64,000 bases of DNA from Bradyrhizobium jicamae. GTDB taxonomy: Bacteria > Pseudomonadota > Alphaproteobacteria > Rhizobiales > Xanthobacteraceae. Both the position numbers and the translations under genes were made by a program. The notes below the pieces were generated by a model, which searched no databases, had not been told where the DNA came from, and saw only the letters and a list, made by a program, of their open reading frames with translations. Below are positions 7,626-18,199 of the stretch, one piece after another (the stretch's first letter is position 1; the number at the start of each line of letters is the position of its first letter). Location: contig NZ_JAFCJX010000008.1 of assembly GCF_018130695.1 (NCBI RefSeq), positions 1 through 64,000 on the forward strand. The letters are read 5' to 3'.

Positions 7626-8941
7626 CCGCCGCGGGATGCGCACGCTATCGCGTCGCGGTCATTGGCGGAGGGCCGAGCGGATTCTATGCCGCGGAGGCCC
7701 TGCTGCGCTCGGGGCAATCCGTCGACGTCGACATGTTCGAGCGCCTGCCGGTGCCCTATGGGCTGGTGCGCTTTGGCGTCGCGCCTGATCATCCGAAGCT
7801 GAAGCAGGTGACCCGAATCTTCGACCGGATCGCTGACATGCCCGGTTTCCGCTTCTTCGGCGGTGTCGAGATCGGCGCGACCGTGACGATCCCGGCGCTG
7901 CGGTCCTGCTACCATGCGGTCATCCTCGCCACCGGAGCTCCCGTCAGCCGGCTGATGGATATTCCCGGCGAAGACCTGTCGGGCAGCCATCAGGCCGGCG
8001 ACTTTGTCGCCTGGTACAACGGTCATCCGGACTTCCGCCATCTGTCCTTCGATCTCGCGGCCGAACGCGCCGTCATCATCGGCCACGGCAACGTGGCGCT
8101 GGACGTGGCGCGGATCCTTGCCAAGACGCCGGACGAACTGCGCCATACCGACATCGCCGCGCATGCGCTGGATGCGCTTGCGGCCAGCCGTGTCAGCGAG
8201 ATCTATCTGGTCGGGCGGCGCGGACCCGGTCAGACCCGCTTTGCCGCAAAGGAGCTGCAGGAATTTTCGGAGCTCGCTGATTGCGATCCCGTCGTCGTAT
8301 CAGCTGCGTTTGACGCGATCGCTCCCGAGCCTGGCGCAGATGAGGAGGCGGAAGCCGTGCTGGCGATGCTCCGGGAGTTCGCGACACGTCCGGTCACGAA
8401 ACGGCGGCGTTGCGTGTTCCTGTTCGATCTTGCTCCGCTCGACATCGAGGGCGACGGACGTGTCCAGCAAATATCGTTCGGTCGGGCGCTCGGGCAGCGA
8501 GCGCTGACCCTCGATTGCGGCCTGGTGTTCTCCAGCATCGGTCGCCGCGCGACGCCGGTCGACGGCATTCCCTTTGACGATGCCAGGGGCGTTCACGCCA
8601 ATATCGGCGGCCGGCTTGCGGCGGCTGACCGCGTGCTGCCCGGTCTCTACGTCTGCGGCTGGGGCAAGCGCGGCCCGCAGGGGACGATCGGCACCAACCG
8701 CGGCTGCAGCGTGGAGACCGTGGCGAATGTGCTGGCCGATCTGTCGCAGCTTGAGGAGCCGCCGAGTCAGCCGGACAATTTGCTCGCGGCGACAGCCATC
8801 CGGCGCTTCGTCGACTATCCGGCCTGGATGCGCATCGACGCGGAGGAGGTCGCGCGGGGCGGCGCGAGAGGCAAGCCTCGCGAGAAATTCATCGCCATTG
8901 ACGAGATGTTTGCCGCAGCCGGCGGAGGCGTCGCATGTTGA
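7622..8941 (+). CDS. FAD-dependent ferredoxin-NADP reductase (adrenodoxin reductase-like)
   Basis: This encodes 439 residues from the ATG at 7622. It has an N-terminal FAD fold ([18 protein letters not shown]), the family signature [18 protein letters not shown], the NADP-binding segment [16 protein letters not shown], and the C-terminal [15 protein letters not shown] seen in FprA and adrenodoxin reductase. It should pass electrons from NADPH to the ferredoxin encoded upstream. Coupling to both neighbours is tight: 4-base overlap with fdxA and 7-base overlap with moaA. Confidence 0.92.
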   Translation: MTAAGCARYRVAVIGGGPSGFYAAEALLRSGQSVDVDMFERLPVPYGLVRFGVAPDHPKLKQVTRIFDRIADMPGFRFFGGVEIGATVTIPALRSCYHAVILATGAPVSRLMDIPGEDLSGSHQAGDFVAWYNGHPDFRHLSFDLAAERAVIIGHGNVALDVARILAKTPDELRHTDIAAHALDALAASRVSEIYLVGRRGPGQTRFAAKELQEFSELADCDPVVVSAAFDAIAPEPGADEEAEAVLAMLREFATRPVTKRRRCVFLFDLAPLDIEGDGRVQQISFGRALGQRALTLDCGLVFSSIGRRATPVDGIPFDDARGVHANIGGRLAAADRVLPGLYVCGWGKRGPQGTIGTNRGCSVETVANVLADLSQLEEPPSQPDNLLAATAIRRFVDYPAWMRIDAEEVARGGARGKPREKFIAIDEMFAAAGGGVAC

Positions 8942-9978
8942 ACGATGTTGGCCAGGGCGGCTCAGGTCTCAATGCCGGCGCTTGCGGATTGATCGACCGG
9001 TTTGGCCGGCACGTCAGGTATCTGCGCCTCTCGGTCACCGACCGCTGCGATCTGCGCTGCGTCTACTGCATGTCGGAGCACATGACCTTCATGCCGCGCA
9101 AGGATCTGCTGTCGCTCGAGGAGCTCGAACGCCTGGCACGGGCCTTCATCCGTCGCGGCGTCAGCAAGCTCAGGATCACCGGCGGTGAGCCGCTGGTTCG
9201 CAAGGACATCATGCAGCTGTTCGCGGCGCTGGGCGCGCAGCTCGACGCAGGGCGCTTGCGCGAATTGACCTTGACGACCAACGGCACGTGCCTGGCGCAG
9301 TTCGCAAGCGATCTCGCGCGCTGCGGCGTGAAGCGCATCAACGTCTCGCTCGATACGCTCGATCCGGACCTTTATCGATCGCTCACCCGCGGCGGCGCGC
9401 TGGCAAATGTGCTTCAAGGGATCGATGCCGCGCGCTCAGTGGGGCTGGCGGTGAAGATCAATGCGGTGGCGTTGCGCGGCAACACCGTGGCGGAAGCGGA
9501 CCGGCTGATCCGCTTTGCCCATGACCGCAGCATGACCGTGACCTTCATCGAGACCATGCCGCTCGGCGACACCGGCGTCGATCGCATCGAGCAGTATCTG
9601 CCGCTCGATCAGTTGCGGCGATCCATCGAAAGCCGCTGGACGCTGAGCGATCTTCCGCTGCGCACCGGAGGTCCGGCGCGCTATGTCCGTGTCGCAGAAA
9701 CCGGCGGCACGATCGGCTTCATCACGCCGCTGACGCATAATTTCTGCGAGGATTGCAACCGGGTGCGGGTCACGGCGTCTGGAATCCTCCACACCTGCCT
9801 CGGGCAGGAGGACGCCGTCGATCTCAAGGCCGTGATGCGCTCCTCCGACGAGGAGGCCGATTTGGAGCGGGCCATCGACGATGCAATCCGCGTCAAGCCG
9901 CGCGGACATGATTTCGTGATCGATCGAAATGGCGCGCCGCCGGCGCTGTCGCGCCATATGTCGGCCACGGGGGGATGA
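8935..9978 (+). CDS. moaA: GTP 3',8-cyclase MoaA
   Basis: This encodes 347 residues. It is a radical SAM enzyme that, with MoaC, converts GTP to cyclic pyranopterin monophosphate, the first step of molybdenum cofactor synthesis. The SAM cluster motif is C38-x3-C42-x2-C45, followed by the GGEPL motif. The second cluster region [14 protein letters not shown] plus a later cysteine (HTCLGQ) is present, as is the C-terminal GG. It is unusual to find it as last gene of an oxidoreductase operon instead of with other moa genes, which suggests cofactor supply tied to this enzyme or a second moaA copy. Confidence 0.95.
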   Translation: MLNDVGQGGSGLNAGACGLIDRFGRHVRYLRLSVTDRCDLRCVYCMSEHMTFMPRKDLLSLEELERLARAFIRRGVSKLRITGGEPLVRKDIMQLFAALGAQLDAGRLRELTLTTNGTCLAQFASDLARCGVKRINVSLDTLDPDLYRSLTRGGALANVLQGIDAARSVGLAVKINAVALRGNTVAEADRLIRFAHDRSMTVTFIETMPLGDTGVDRIEQYLPLDQLRRSIESRWTLSDLPLRTGGPARYVRVAETGGTIGFITPLTHNFCEDCNRVRVTASGILHTCLGQEDAVDLKAVMRSSDEEADLERAIDDAIRVKPRGHDFVIDRNGAPPALSRHMSATGG

Positions 9979-10191
9979 ACGCGACGGACTCGCGGTTGAC
10001 GACAGCCTCAGTGTCGATCGTTTCTGAATTTGTATTTCTATCAAACCAGCAATCAGAGTTCAGCGGCGATCTGTCAGCCAATGAACTCGATCACAGCCGC
10101 GATACGTCCGTCTTACAAAAGCGTAATGGTCGATCACGCGACCGTTGCTGGACGCGATGCTGGCGGCTGCACGACATTGCATGGCAGTCAC

Positions 10192-11052
10192 ATGCCGAAA
10201 CCATCTGCTTTTCCAACCGCGAGTCGTGGACCAGGCCTGTCTCACGGCCAGCTGCTCGAACGCGCCGCGTTCGCCTTGCAGATGGGACGCTTCGCCGACG
10301 CCGAACGGCTTGCCGCCGATATCCTCAGGGCGAGCCGGACCAACACTGCTGCGGTGACGATCCTGGCGCGGGCGCTGCTCGCGCAGAACCGCGGCGCGGA
10401 GGCGATCGCGCCGCTGGAGAAAGCCGCGCGCCGCGACAGCGATGCGGGGATTGAGACCCTGCTGGGCGCGGCACTCGGCGGCGCCGGCCGCCGCGATGAG
10501 GCGATCGCGCGATTGCGGCAGGCGGTGACGCGACGGCCGCCGTTCTTGCCGGCGTTTCAGGAACTCGCCGGCCAGTTGCACAAGGCTGGCCGTCTCGACG
10601 CGGCGGTCGCCGCCGTCGAGAACGGTCTCGCGCTGGTGCCCGGCAGCGTCGACCTGGAGCTCGATCTCGCGCGCCTGCTGATCCATCGCAACGATCGCGA
10701 CAGGGCGCGCACGCTGCTTCGCACAGCGCTCGATGCGGCGCCCGAGCGCTTCGACATCCTGACCACGCTGGCACGTTTGCTGCTGCTGGAGGGCGACTAT
10801 ACGGAGGCTGCCGATCTTTACCGGCGCGCGCTCGCGATCCGTCCTGACGACGTGCTGACGCGCGCGGATTTCTCCGCGTGCCTGCTGGAGATGGGCGATC
10901 GCGACAGCGGCGAGGCCAACCTGCGGCTGGCGTTGCGCGGCCGGCCGCAGATGATCGGCCGCACCACCTACGCGCTGGTCCAGTCATCGCACGGCCGCTT
11001 CTTCTTCCGCCCGAGCGAGGTCGCGAAATTCCTGGGCGAAGGGCGGGCCTAA
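10192..11052 (+). CDS. Tetratricopeptide-repeat protein
   Basis: The core is about 286 residues from the ATG at 10192; in-frame ATGs upstream (10030, 10081, 10126) are possible but that part looks non-coding and none has a clear ribosome site. The protein is built of TPR-like helical pairs: ALQMGRFADAERLAADILRA, then ALGGAGRRDEAIARLRQAV, LHKAGRLDAAVAAVENGLAL and LLLEGDYTEAADLYRRALAI. TPR proteins mediate protein contacts. No signal peptide or enzyme domain is seen. It stands alone, convergent with the next gene, so its partner is unknown. Confidence 0.8.
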   Translation: MPKPSAFPTASRGPGLSHGQLLERAAFALQMGRFADAERLAADILRASRTNTAAVTILARALLAQNRGAEAIAPLEKAARRDSDAGIETLLGAALGGAGRRDEAIARLRQAVTRRPPFLPAFQELAGQLHKAGRLDAAVAAVENGLALVPGSVDLELDLARLLIHRNDRDRARTLLRTALDAAPERFDILTTLARLLLLEGDYTEAADLYRRALAIRPDDVLTRADFSACLLEMGDRDSGEANLRLALRGRPQMIGRTTYALVQSSHGRFFFRPSEVAKFLGEGRA

Positions 11053-11096
11053 AGCGTTTTCAAGCGAAGCGGATGCCGGTTCGCGTGGATCATGCG
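11053..11096. repeat. Short palindromic intergenic element
   Basis: AAGCGTTTTCAAGCGAAGC followed by GATGCCGGTTCGCGTG fills the gap between two convergent genes. The same phrase is familiar to me from intergenic regions of Rhizobiales genomes, but only one copy was noticed here. Confidence 0.4.
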
Positions 11097-11813
11097 CTAG
11101 GCCCGGAACTGCCGCCGATACAGTCCGGGCTCCCGGCTGATCTGCCTGGTCAGCTCATGGACGCGCTGCGTCTCCTCGACTGTGAAGGCCGCCGTCTCGG
11201 CGACCCAGCTGTCGCGTTTCACCGGCATGCACTGCACGATCGGCGTGCCCATGGGCAGCACCCCGCTGAAACTCTTGTTGTGCCAGTGCGCCGGGAAATG
11301 AATCCAGCCGTCGCGGAAGCGGTCGCAATCGACCATGCCGCTCAGCGTCGTGAACGGCAGGTCAAAGCGATTGACCGGATGGGTGAAGAACAGCGCATAG
11401 CCGTCCGGCGCCTCGATGCTCCAGAGATTGTGGAACTTGATCACAAAGCGGTCGGGCTCGAACAAGGGCGAGCCCTTGACCTGGCTCTCGTCGTGAAAGC
11501 CGAGCGGCGAGCGTGGGTACTCCAGCGTGCCGCCGGGCGGGATGTCGTTGTCCCAGCTGATCGCGCCGCTCTCGACCCGGAGGTCGCAGAGCAGCGGCAG
11601 CAGGAAGCCGTGCGTCATGGCGTCGACGAATGGCGGACAGCGCTTGAGGGTATCCTCGTCGCGCATGTTGATCGCGTTGAAGGCTTGCGTCGGCATCGCC
11701 TTGAGCCAGCCGGGAAGGCCGAGCGTCGCGGGCACTGGCGGCGGGATCTTGCCTTCGAGCTCAGCCGGGCAGCGGAATTTGAGCGTGAGCGCTTCTTTAT
11801 TGTTCGGCATCAT
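11097..11813 (-). CDS. Conserved hypothetical protein (DUF6065-like)
   Basis: This encodes 238 residues, starting at one of two adjacent ATGs. It is a soluble protein with no signal peptide or membrane segment. Blocks such as CPPFVDAMTHGFLLPLLCDL, FHNLWSIEAPDGYALFFTHP and SGMVDCDRFRDGWIHFPAHW resemble what I recall of the DUF6065 family, which has no known role. No catalytic motif is clear. It is convergent with the TPR gene. Confidence 0.6.
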   Translation of the reverse strand: MMPNNKEALTLKFRCPAELEGKIPPPVPATLGLPGWLKAMPTQAFNAINMRDEDTLKRCPPFVDAMTHGFLLPLLCDLRVESGAISWDNDIPPGGTLEYPRSPLGFHDESQVKGSPLFEPDRFVIKFHNLWSIEAPDGYALFFTHPVNRFDLPFTTLSGMVDCDRFRDGWIHFPAHWHNKSFSGVLPMGTPIVQCMPVKRDSWVAETAAFTVEETQRVHELTRQISREPGLYRRQFRA

Positions 11814-12126
11814 TGCCTGTCTTTGAGCAGCTTACCTGAGCCTCATAATTGATCCGCGGCGCAATTGGGCGTTACGAAATTGTCACCTTCGTCCAGCTGT
11901 CCCTTCGCATCCGCGAAGCCTGTGTGCCGGACCGCTCGCAAGCATCATTTCCCGCAGCAAATCTATGCAAATCTTTGATGATGGAAGCCGAGACGGCATT
12001 GGCTTTGCACCCTTGCTGAGGGCATCATGGGCTCGCGTTGGAGGCGGCGCGGTCGATGCATGCGATAAATCCATCTCCGGCATGCAGCGTCTGCAGCCCA
12101 TGGGGCGATGATCAAGGAGAATACTG
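11814..12126. other. Intergenic region upstream of aspartase gene
   Basis: About 310 bases separate two divergent genes. AAGGAGA at 12113-12119 is the ribosome site for the aspartase gene. No clear -35/-10 pair or regulator site was found. A TTGGC...TTGCT pair at 12000-12017 superficially resembles a sigma-54 promoter but its spacing is wrong. Confidence 0.4.
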
Positions 12127-13659
<1,533 letters not shown>

Positions 13660-13683
13660 GCGCCGCGAACGGCCCTACCGCGC

Positions 13684-15531
13684 TCACAGCGTCTTGATGA
13701 ACTCGACCAAGGCGCGGCGCTCGTCTTCCTTCAGCTCCGGTCCGATCACGCCGGTCTTCTTCTCGTTCGAGAACTCGTGCCCGCTGTTGCTGTTGCCGCG
13801 TATCGACGTGTCGAGCTCAAAACTATTCCTGATCTTGTCCTTCCAGACGTAACCTAGATCCTTGGCGTCGTATTCGCGGTTGCCGAGATAGAAGGTCTTC
13901 GGCCGGTCCTTCACCGGGGACAGCAGCGCGTAGATGGTCGGCACCGAACCGTTGTGCAGGTAGGGCGGCGTCGCCCAGATGCCGTTGAGCGGACGGATCT
14001 TGTAGGCCAGCGGCGCCCGGATCTCGTTCGGCCGGTAGCCATTGATCCGCTGGCGATCTGCCGCGGGTGTGTTGTTCTGGTCGTACCAGACATTGACCGT
14101 CTTCTCGACGAGGTCACCGAGCGCCTTGCCGAAGCCGGTGTCCTTGATCCCGAGGTTGGCCGGCGTCTCGACGATACGGTTGGCGAGGCCGTCGGCCTGC
14201 GCGCTGTCGGTGCCGATATGGCTGATCGGCACCATCTCGACGTCGAGCAGCGGCTGGCCGGCGTCGTTCTTGATCCACCGCTTCTTGTCCTTGAACAGGG
14301 CGAACGCTTCGCTCGGGGGCAGCGCCTTGCTGTTGATCGCCGGGCCGTGGCATTCCTGGCAATGCGCCTTGTAGAGGTCGCCGCCCTTCCTCGCGAGATC
14401 CATGTTGATCGGCGGCAGGATGTTCTCCGGCCATTTCGGCGAGGCCAGGCCGCCAAAGCCCTTGTCCTCGCTGGGCGGCTCGCCGGCGATCATCCGCTCC
14501 ATCTCATGCAGCACCTCGATCCGCGTGCTCGATTTGAACAGGCCCTTGGACTCGTCGAGCAGATTGAGCTCGGCGGTGACGCCGAGCGCCTCGCCGGCGT
14601 TGCGCACCATCGGCTGCATGATCGAGCCGTCATACTGCACCCAGCTGAACCACGGCGCGTTCCAGATCCGCGGGAAGTGCACCGGGGCCGAATGCGAGGC
14701 GTAATTGTTCGGATTGTTCAGGTCGAGCGAGAACACCTGGTTGCCGATCCGGTTCAGCGCATCGAGCCGGGCATAGCCCTCCTCGACACTGTTGGCGGCG
14801 ACCTTGTTCTCCAGCGAATTGATGTTGCCGTACTGCTTCAGCACCAGGTCGAGCTGGCCGCGCAGCGCCATGCGCTCGTCGAGGCTGGCGTCCTTGCCGA
14901 GGATATTGTCGGCGAAGCGGGCGAAGCGGCCCGGCCAGAACCGGGTCAGCAGCAGCGACACGCCGATGCCCTTCTGGAATTCGAACAGGTTGGTGTTGGC
15001 GGGGCCGCCGTCGATGACGATCTCGGTGCCGCGATAGGTCAGGCTGCCGGTGTGGCAGGCCGCGCAGGTCAGACCAATCCCTTTCATGTCGGCCTTGGTG
15101 GCCGGGTTGCGCCAGGGCGCCCCGTTGGTATCCAGCATCGCCGTGGTGTTTTGCGTGAAGCCGATCGGCAGCGGGTTGGGTTTGCCGGGGATCACCGTAT
15201 CCGGAATGAAGCCAAAGCGGCCCAGATAATTCGTGTCGCTGAGCGGTGGCGCAGCGGTGAACAGCGTCCACGGAATCGTCGGCTGCTCCAGCGTCATGAA
15301 CCATTCATGGGGAATGCCGAAGGTCCGCGTGCCCTGGTCGGCGTGATAGAACCAGCTCAGCCGCTCGGCGCTGACATTCTGGTCCAGCCACACGGTCTTG
15401 GCCGGCGGCTGGTAGTCGACGACCTTCACGGTGAAGCCGCTCACGACCTGTTCGATGTCGTCCTTGAAGTAGAGCAGGCCGCCGATGACCAACAGTCCGA
15501 TCACAACATTCGTCTTGCGACCCATGCCCAT
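13684..15531 (-). CDS. Membrane-anchored di-heme cytochrome c, RoxA/peroxidase-like
   Basis: This encodes 615 residues. An N-terminal hydrophobic segment (residues 8-21) should export or anchor it in the periplasm. Two c-type heme motifs are visible: CAACH at 156-160 and CQECH near 393. The C-terminal motif LNGIWATPPYLHNGSVPTIY is shared by the MauG/CcpA superfamily and is strongly kept in RoxA-type rubber oxygenases and related large di-heme proteins. Size and layout fit that RoxA-like subgroup better than the 350-residue cytochrome c peroxidases. The substrate is unknown; bacterial relatives are often named only di-heme cytochrome c peroxidase. The start could be the second Met, 6 bases downstream. 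Confidence 0.8.
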   Translation of the reverse strand: MGMGRKTNVVIGLLVIGGLLYFKDDIEQVVSGFTVKVVDYQPPAKTVWLDQNVSAERLSWFYHADQGTRTFGIPHEWFMTLEQPTIPWTLFTAAPPLSDTNYLGRFGFIPDTVIPGKPNPLPIGFTQNTTAMLDTNGAPWRNPATKADMKGIGLTCAACHTGSLTYRGTEIVIDGGPANTNLFEFQKGIGVSLLLTRFWPGRFARFADNILGKDASLDERMALRGQLDLVLKQYGNINSLENKVAANSVEEGYARLDALNRIGNQVFSLDLNNPNNYASHSAPVHFPRIWNAPWFSWVQYDGSIMQPMVRNAGEALGVTAELNLLDESKGLFKSSTRIEVLHEMERMIAGEPPSEDKGFGGLASPKWPENILPPINMDLARKGGDLYKAHCQECHGPAINSKALPPSEAFALFKDKKRWIKNDAGQPLLDVEMVPISHIGTDSAQADGLANRIVETPANLGIKDTGFGKALGDLVEKTVNVWYDQNNTPAADRQRINGYRPNEIRAPLAYKIRPLNGIWATPPYLHNGSVPTIYALLSPVKDRPKTFYLGNREYDAKDLGYVWKDKIRNSFELDTSIRGNSNSGHEFSNEKKTGVIGPELKEDERRALVEFIKTL

Positions 15532-15771
15532 CCCCGATTCGCCAGTTACCGCGCGTCATAGTCGCGAGATTATTAAGAAACGCCAAAAAACAAACTCGCC
15601 TTTGGCGTGTAAAAAACTCGACGCTATCCTACAGGGGTGGGGCGCCGTCTAACAGCGGAAAATGCTGTCCGAGTGTGAGCCAGTTCACCGCCGGTGCCGC
15701 GACGTTTGCGCGCAACGCCGTGGGAAGCTAGAACCGGCGAGGTCAAGAATCCTTCCCGGAGTCACGCCGAC

Positions 15772-16461
15772 TTGAACGCCAGCGCGCAACAGCTCACGAT
15801 CGAGGTGGCGAAGGGCAGCGCGGTGTCCGCGTTGCTGCTGCGGCCGCCGCAGGCGCGCGCGGCCTACGTGTTCGCCCATGGCGCGGGCGCCGGCATGACC
15901 CACGCCGCGATGACCGCAATCGCCGAAGGGCTCGCCGAGCGCGGCATCGCAACGCTGCGCTATCAGTTTCCCTACATGGAGAAAGGCAGCAAGCGGCCCG
16001 ATTCGCCGGCCGTTGCGCATGCCGCGGTTCGCGCCGCGGTCGCGGACGCCGCGCGTCATTGCGGCGATCTACCGCTATTCGCCGGCGGCAAGTCGTTCGG
16101 CGGCCGCATGACCTCGCAGGCGCAGGCCATCGCGCCGCTCGAAGGCGTGCGCGGCCTGGTCTTCCTCGGCTTTCCCCTGCATCCCGCCGGCAAGCCGTCG
16201 AATGAGCGGGCCAAGCATCTCGGCCAGGTCGATATCCCGATGCTGTTCCTGCAGGGCACGCGCGATGCGCTGGCGGAGTTGAGCCTGCTCGAACCCGTCG
16301 TGAAGGAGCTCGGTCCGCGCGCGACGCTGCATCTGGCCAAGGACGCCGATCATTCCTTCCACGTGCTGAAAAGCTCCGGCCGCAACGACCGCGAGGTATT
16401 GGCCGAGGTGCTGGATACGTTCGCGGCATGGGTGACCAAGAATTCTTCTCCTTCCCCCTGA
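15772..16461 (+). CDS. Alpha/beta hydrolase (TEX30/KANL3-like)
   Basis: This encodes about 229 residues if translation starts at the TTG at 15772; an ATG at 15694 would add 26 poorly conserved residues. It is a small soluble alpha/beta hydrolase with oxyanion-side motif VFAHGAGAGMTH, nucleophile motif GGKSFGGRM, acid region FLQGTRDAL and histidine in KDADHSFHV. This arrangement matches the TEX30/KANL3-like dienelactone-hydrolase relatives, whose substrates are unknown. The final codons (SSPSP and stop) lie inside an intergenic palindromic repeat, so the C-terminus has been set by the repeat. Confidence 0.8.
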   Translation: MNASAQQLTIEVAKGSAVSALLLRPPQARAAYVFAHGAGAGMTHAAMTAIAEGLAERGIATLRYQFPYMEKGSKRPDSPAVAHAAVRAAVADAARHCGDLPLFAGGKSFGGRMTSQAQAIAPLEGVRGLVFLGFPLHPAGKPSNERAKHLGQVDIPMLFLQGTRDALAELSLLEPVVKELGPRATLHLAKDADHSFHVLKSSGRNDREVLAEVLDTFAAWVTKNSSPSP

Positions 16462-16578
16462 AAGGGGGAAGGTCGGGATGGGGGTCTGCCACACGCACCG
16501 GCGCGTGTGGAGAGATATGATCCCCACCCGCTTTGCTCTCACGAGCAAAGCGACCTCCCCTTTTCAAGGGGAGGTGAA
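16445..16578. repeat. REP-like paired palindromic element (family A)
   Basis: CTTCCCCCTGAAAGGGGGAAG at its left end and CTCCCCTTTTCAAGGGGAG at its right end each form a hairpin, with CACACGC...GCGTGTG and CTTTGCT...AGCAAAG stems between. The layout matches elements at 29176, 32255, 38521, 55065 and 58503. It overlaps the last codons of the upstream hydrolase gene. Confidence 0.7.
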
Positions 16579-16665
16579 GATCGCCGTGCGGAAAAGATGG
16601 ATCCGCAGCTTGCGCCACCTGCTACTGCTTGATCGTCAGACCGCAATCGATGCTAGATTGTGTCC

Positions 16666-17394
16666 ATGACCAAAATCCTGATCGTCAATCCCAACACCAC
16701 CGCCTCGATGACCGCGACCATCGCCACCGCTGCGCGCGCGGTCGCGGCATTGGGCACAGAGATCGAGGCCGTCACCTCGGCGATGGGGCCTGCCTCGATC
16801 GAGGGCTTCTATGACGAGGCCTTTGCCGTCCCCGGCCTGATCGAGGCGCTGCTTGGTGCGACCGATGCCGATGCCGGCATCATCGCCTGTTTCGACGACA
16901 CCGGGCTCGACGCCGCGCGGACCGCGGCGCGGTTTCCGGTGGTCGGCATCTGCGAGGCGGCGCTGGTGACGGCGGGGCAGATCGCAAAACGCATCGGTGT
17001 CGTCACCACGCTGCCGCGCTCGATCGTGCCGCTGGAGGAACTGGTGCGCCGCTACGGCTTTGCCGAGCGCGCCGCGGTCACTGCCTGCGACGTCGCGGTG
17101 CTCGATATCGAGAAGCCCGGCTCGGGCGCGAAGCAGAAGCTGCAGGCGGAGATCGCGCGGGCGCTCGACAAGGGCGCGGAGGCGATCGTGCTCGGCTGCG
17201 CCGGCATGGCCGATCTCGCGCATGAGCTGTCGGTGCAGTTCGGCGTGCCCGTGGTCGATGGCGTCGCCGCCGCCGTGAAGCAGGCCGAGGCGCTGGCTGG
17301 TCTCAAGCTTACGACCTCGCGGCGCGGGTCCTATGCCTCGCCGGTTGCAAAGCCCTATTCGGGCTTGCTGCAGAAATTCGCGCCGCGTTCGTAA
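16666..17394 (+). CDS. Asp/Glu/hydantoin racemase-family protein
   Basis: This encodes 242 residues from the ATG at 16666; a GTG two codons upstream is also possible. It has the family opening ILIVNPNTTASMT and the two catalytic cysteine regions, IIACFDDTGLDAAR in the first half and IVLGCAGMADLA in the second, as in the cofactor-independent hydantoin and Asp/Glu racemases. It probably racemises or isomerises a small acidic or hydantoin-like substrate in the cytoplasm; no hydantoinase gene is adjacent. It ends 4 bases from the convergent SDR gene. Confidence 0.85.
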   Translation: MTKILIVNPNTTASMTATIATAARAVAALGTEIEAVTSAMGPASIEGFYDEAFAVPGLIEALLGATDADAGIIACFDDTGLDAARTAARFPVVGICEAALVTAGQIAKRIGVVTTLPRSIVPLEELVRRYGFAERAAVTACDVAVLDIEKPGSGAKQKLQAEIARALDKGAEAIVLGCAGMADLAHELSVQFGVPVVDGVAAAVKQAEALAGLKLTTSRRGSYASPVAKPYSGLLQKFAPRS

Positions 17395-17398
17395 GCCC

Positions 17399-18178
17399 CT
17401 ACGTCACCGGCCCGCCATAGATCCGGTCGCGCAGGCGGCGCATGCCGGAGAGCCAGCGGTCGCGGCCCGCGGCCTTGCGCTGCAAGTAGTCCTGCACCTG
17501 CGGATGCGACAGGATCAGGAAGCGCTCCTCATCCATCGCCGAGATCACCATCCGCGCGACCTCGCCCGGCTGCAGCACGCCGTCGACGCGGGCTGCGCTC
17601 GGGCCCGGCGTGGTCATGCCGGTCTGTACCGATTGCGGACAGAGCACGGAGACGCGGATGCCGCGGTCGCCATATTGAATGGCGAGATGCTCGGCGAGCG
17701 CGACCGCCGCATTTTTCGTGACGCCATACGGCATCGAGTTCAGCGAGGCGAGCAGCCCTGCGGCGGAGGCCGTATTGAGCAGATAGCCCGAGCCGCGCGC
17801 GAGCATGCCCGGCACCAGGGCACGCGCCGCGAACACGTGGCTCATCACATGGACGCGCCAGCTGACGTCCCAATCGGCGTCGGAGGCCGTTTCCTGTCCC
17901 TTGCGGGAGAGACCGGCATTGGAGAAGAACACGTCGACCGGGCCATATTTGTCCTCGGCGGCTGCGATCAGCGCCTTGATGTCTTCTTCCAGCCCGACAT
18001 CGGCGGTGACCGCGAGCCCGTCGATGTCGCCGGCGACGCTGGCGAGCCGATCGCGCGAGGTTTTCAAATCGGCGACCACCACGCCGCGCGCGCCGGCCTC
18101 GGCATAGGCACGTGCCACCGCCTCGCCGATCCCGCTTGCGCCGCCGGTGACGATGCAGACTTTGCCTTTCACTTGCAT
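17399..18178 (-). CDS. Short-chain dehydrogenase/reductase
   Basis: This encodes 259 residues. It is a classical SDR with the NAD(P)-binding motif VTGGASGIGEAVARAYAEAG, an Asp after the second strand (VVVADLK) that suggests preference for NAD(H), the NAG motif in FFSNAGLS, and the active-site YGVTK. The substrate is unknown. It lies 21 bases downstream of the ketopantoate-reductase-like gene on the same strand, so the two are probably co-transcribed. Confidence 0.88.
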   Translation of the reverse strand: MQVKGKVCIVTGGASGIGEAVARAYAEAGARGVVVADLKTSRDRLASVAGDIDGLAVTADVGLEEDIKALIAAAEDKYGPVDVFFSNAGLSRKGQETASDADWDVSWRVHVMSHVFAARALVPGMLARGSGYLLNTASAAGLLASLNSMPYGVTKNAAVALAEHLAIQYGDRGIRVSVLCPQSVQTGMTTPGPSAARVDGVLQPGEVARMVISAMDEERFLILSHPQVQDYLQRKAAGRDRWLSGMRRLRDRIYGGPVT

Positions 18179-18199
18179 GGTTCGTTGTCCCGTCTTTCG

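Noticed and set aside
12000..12017. Sigma-54-like promoter upstream of the aspartase gene
   Set aside because: The TTGGC and TTGCT boxes resemble -24/-12 elements, but GG and GC are 12 bases apart instead of the required 10.
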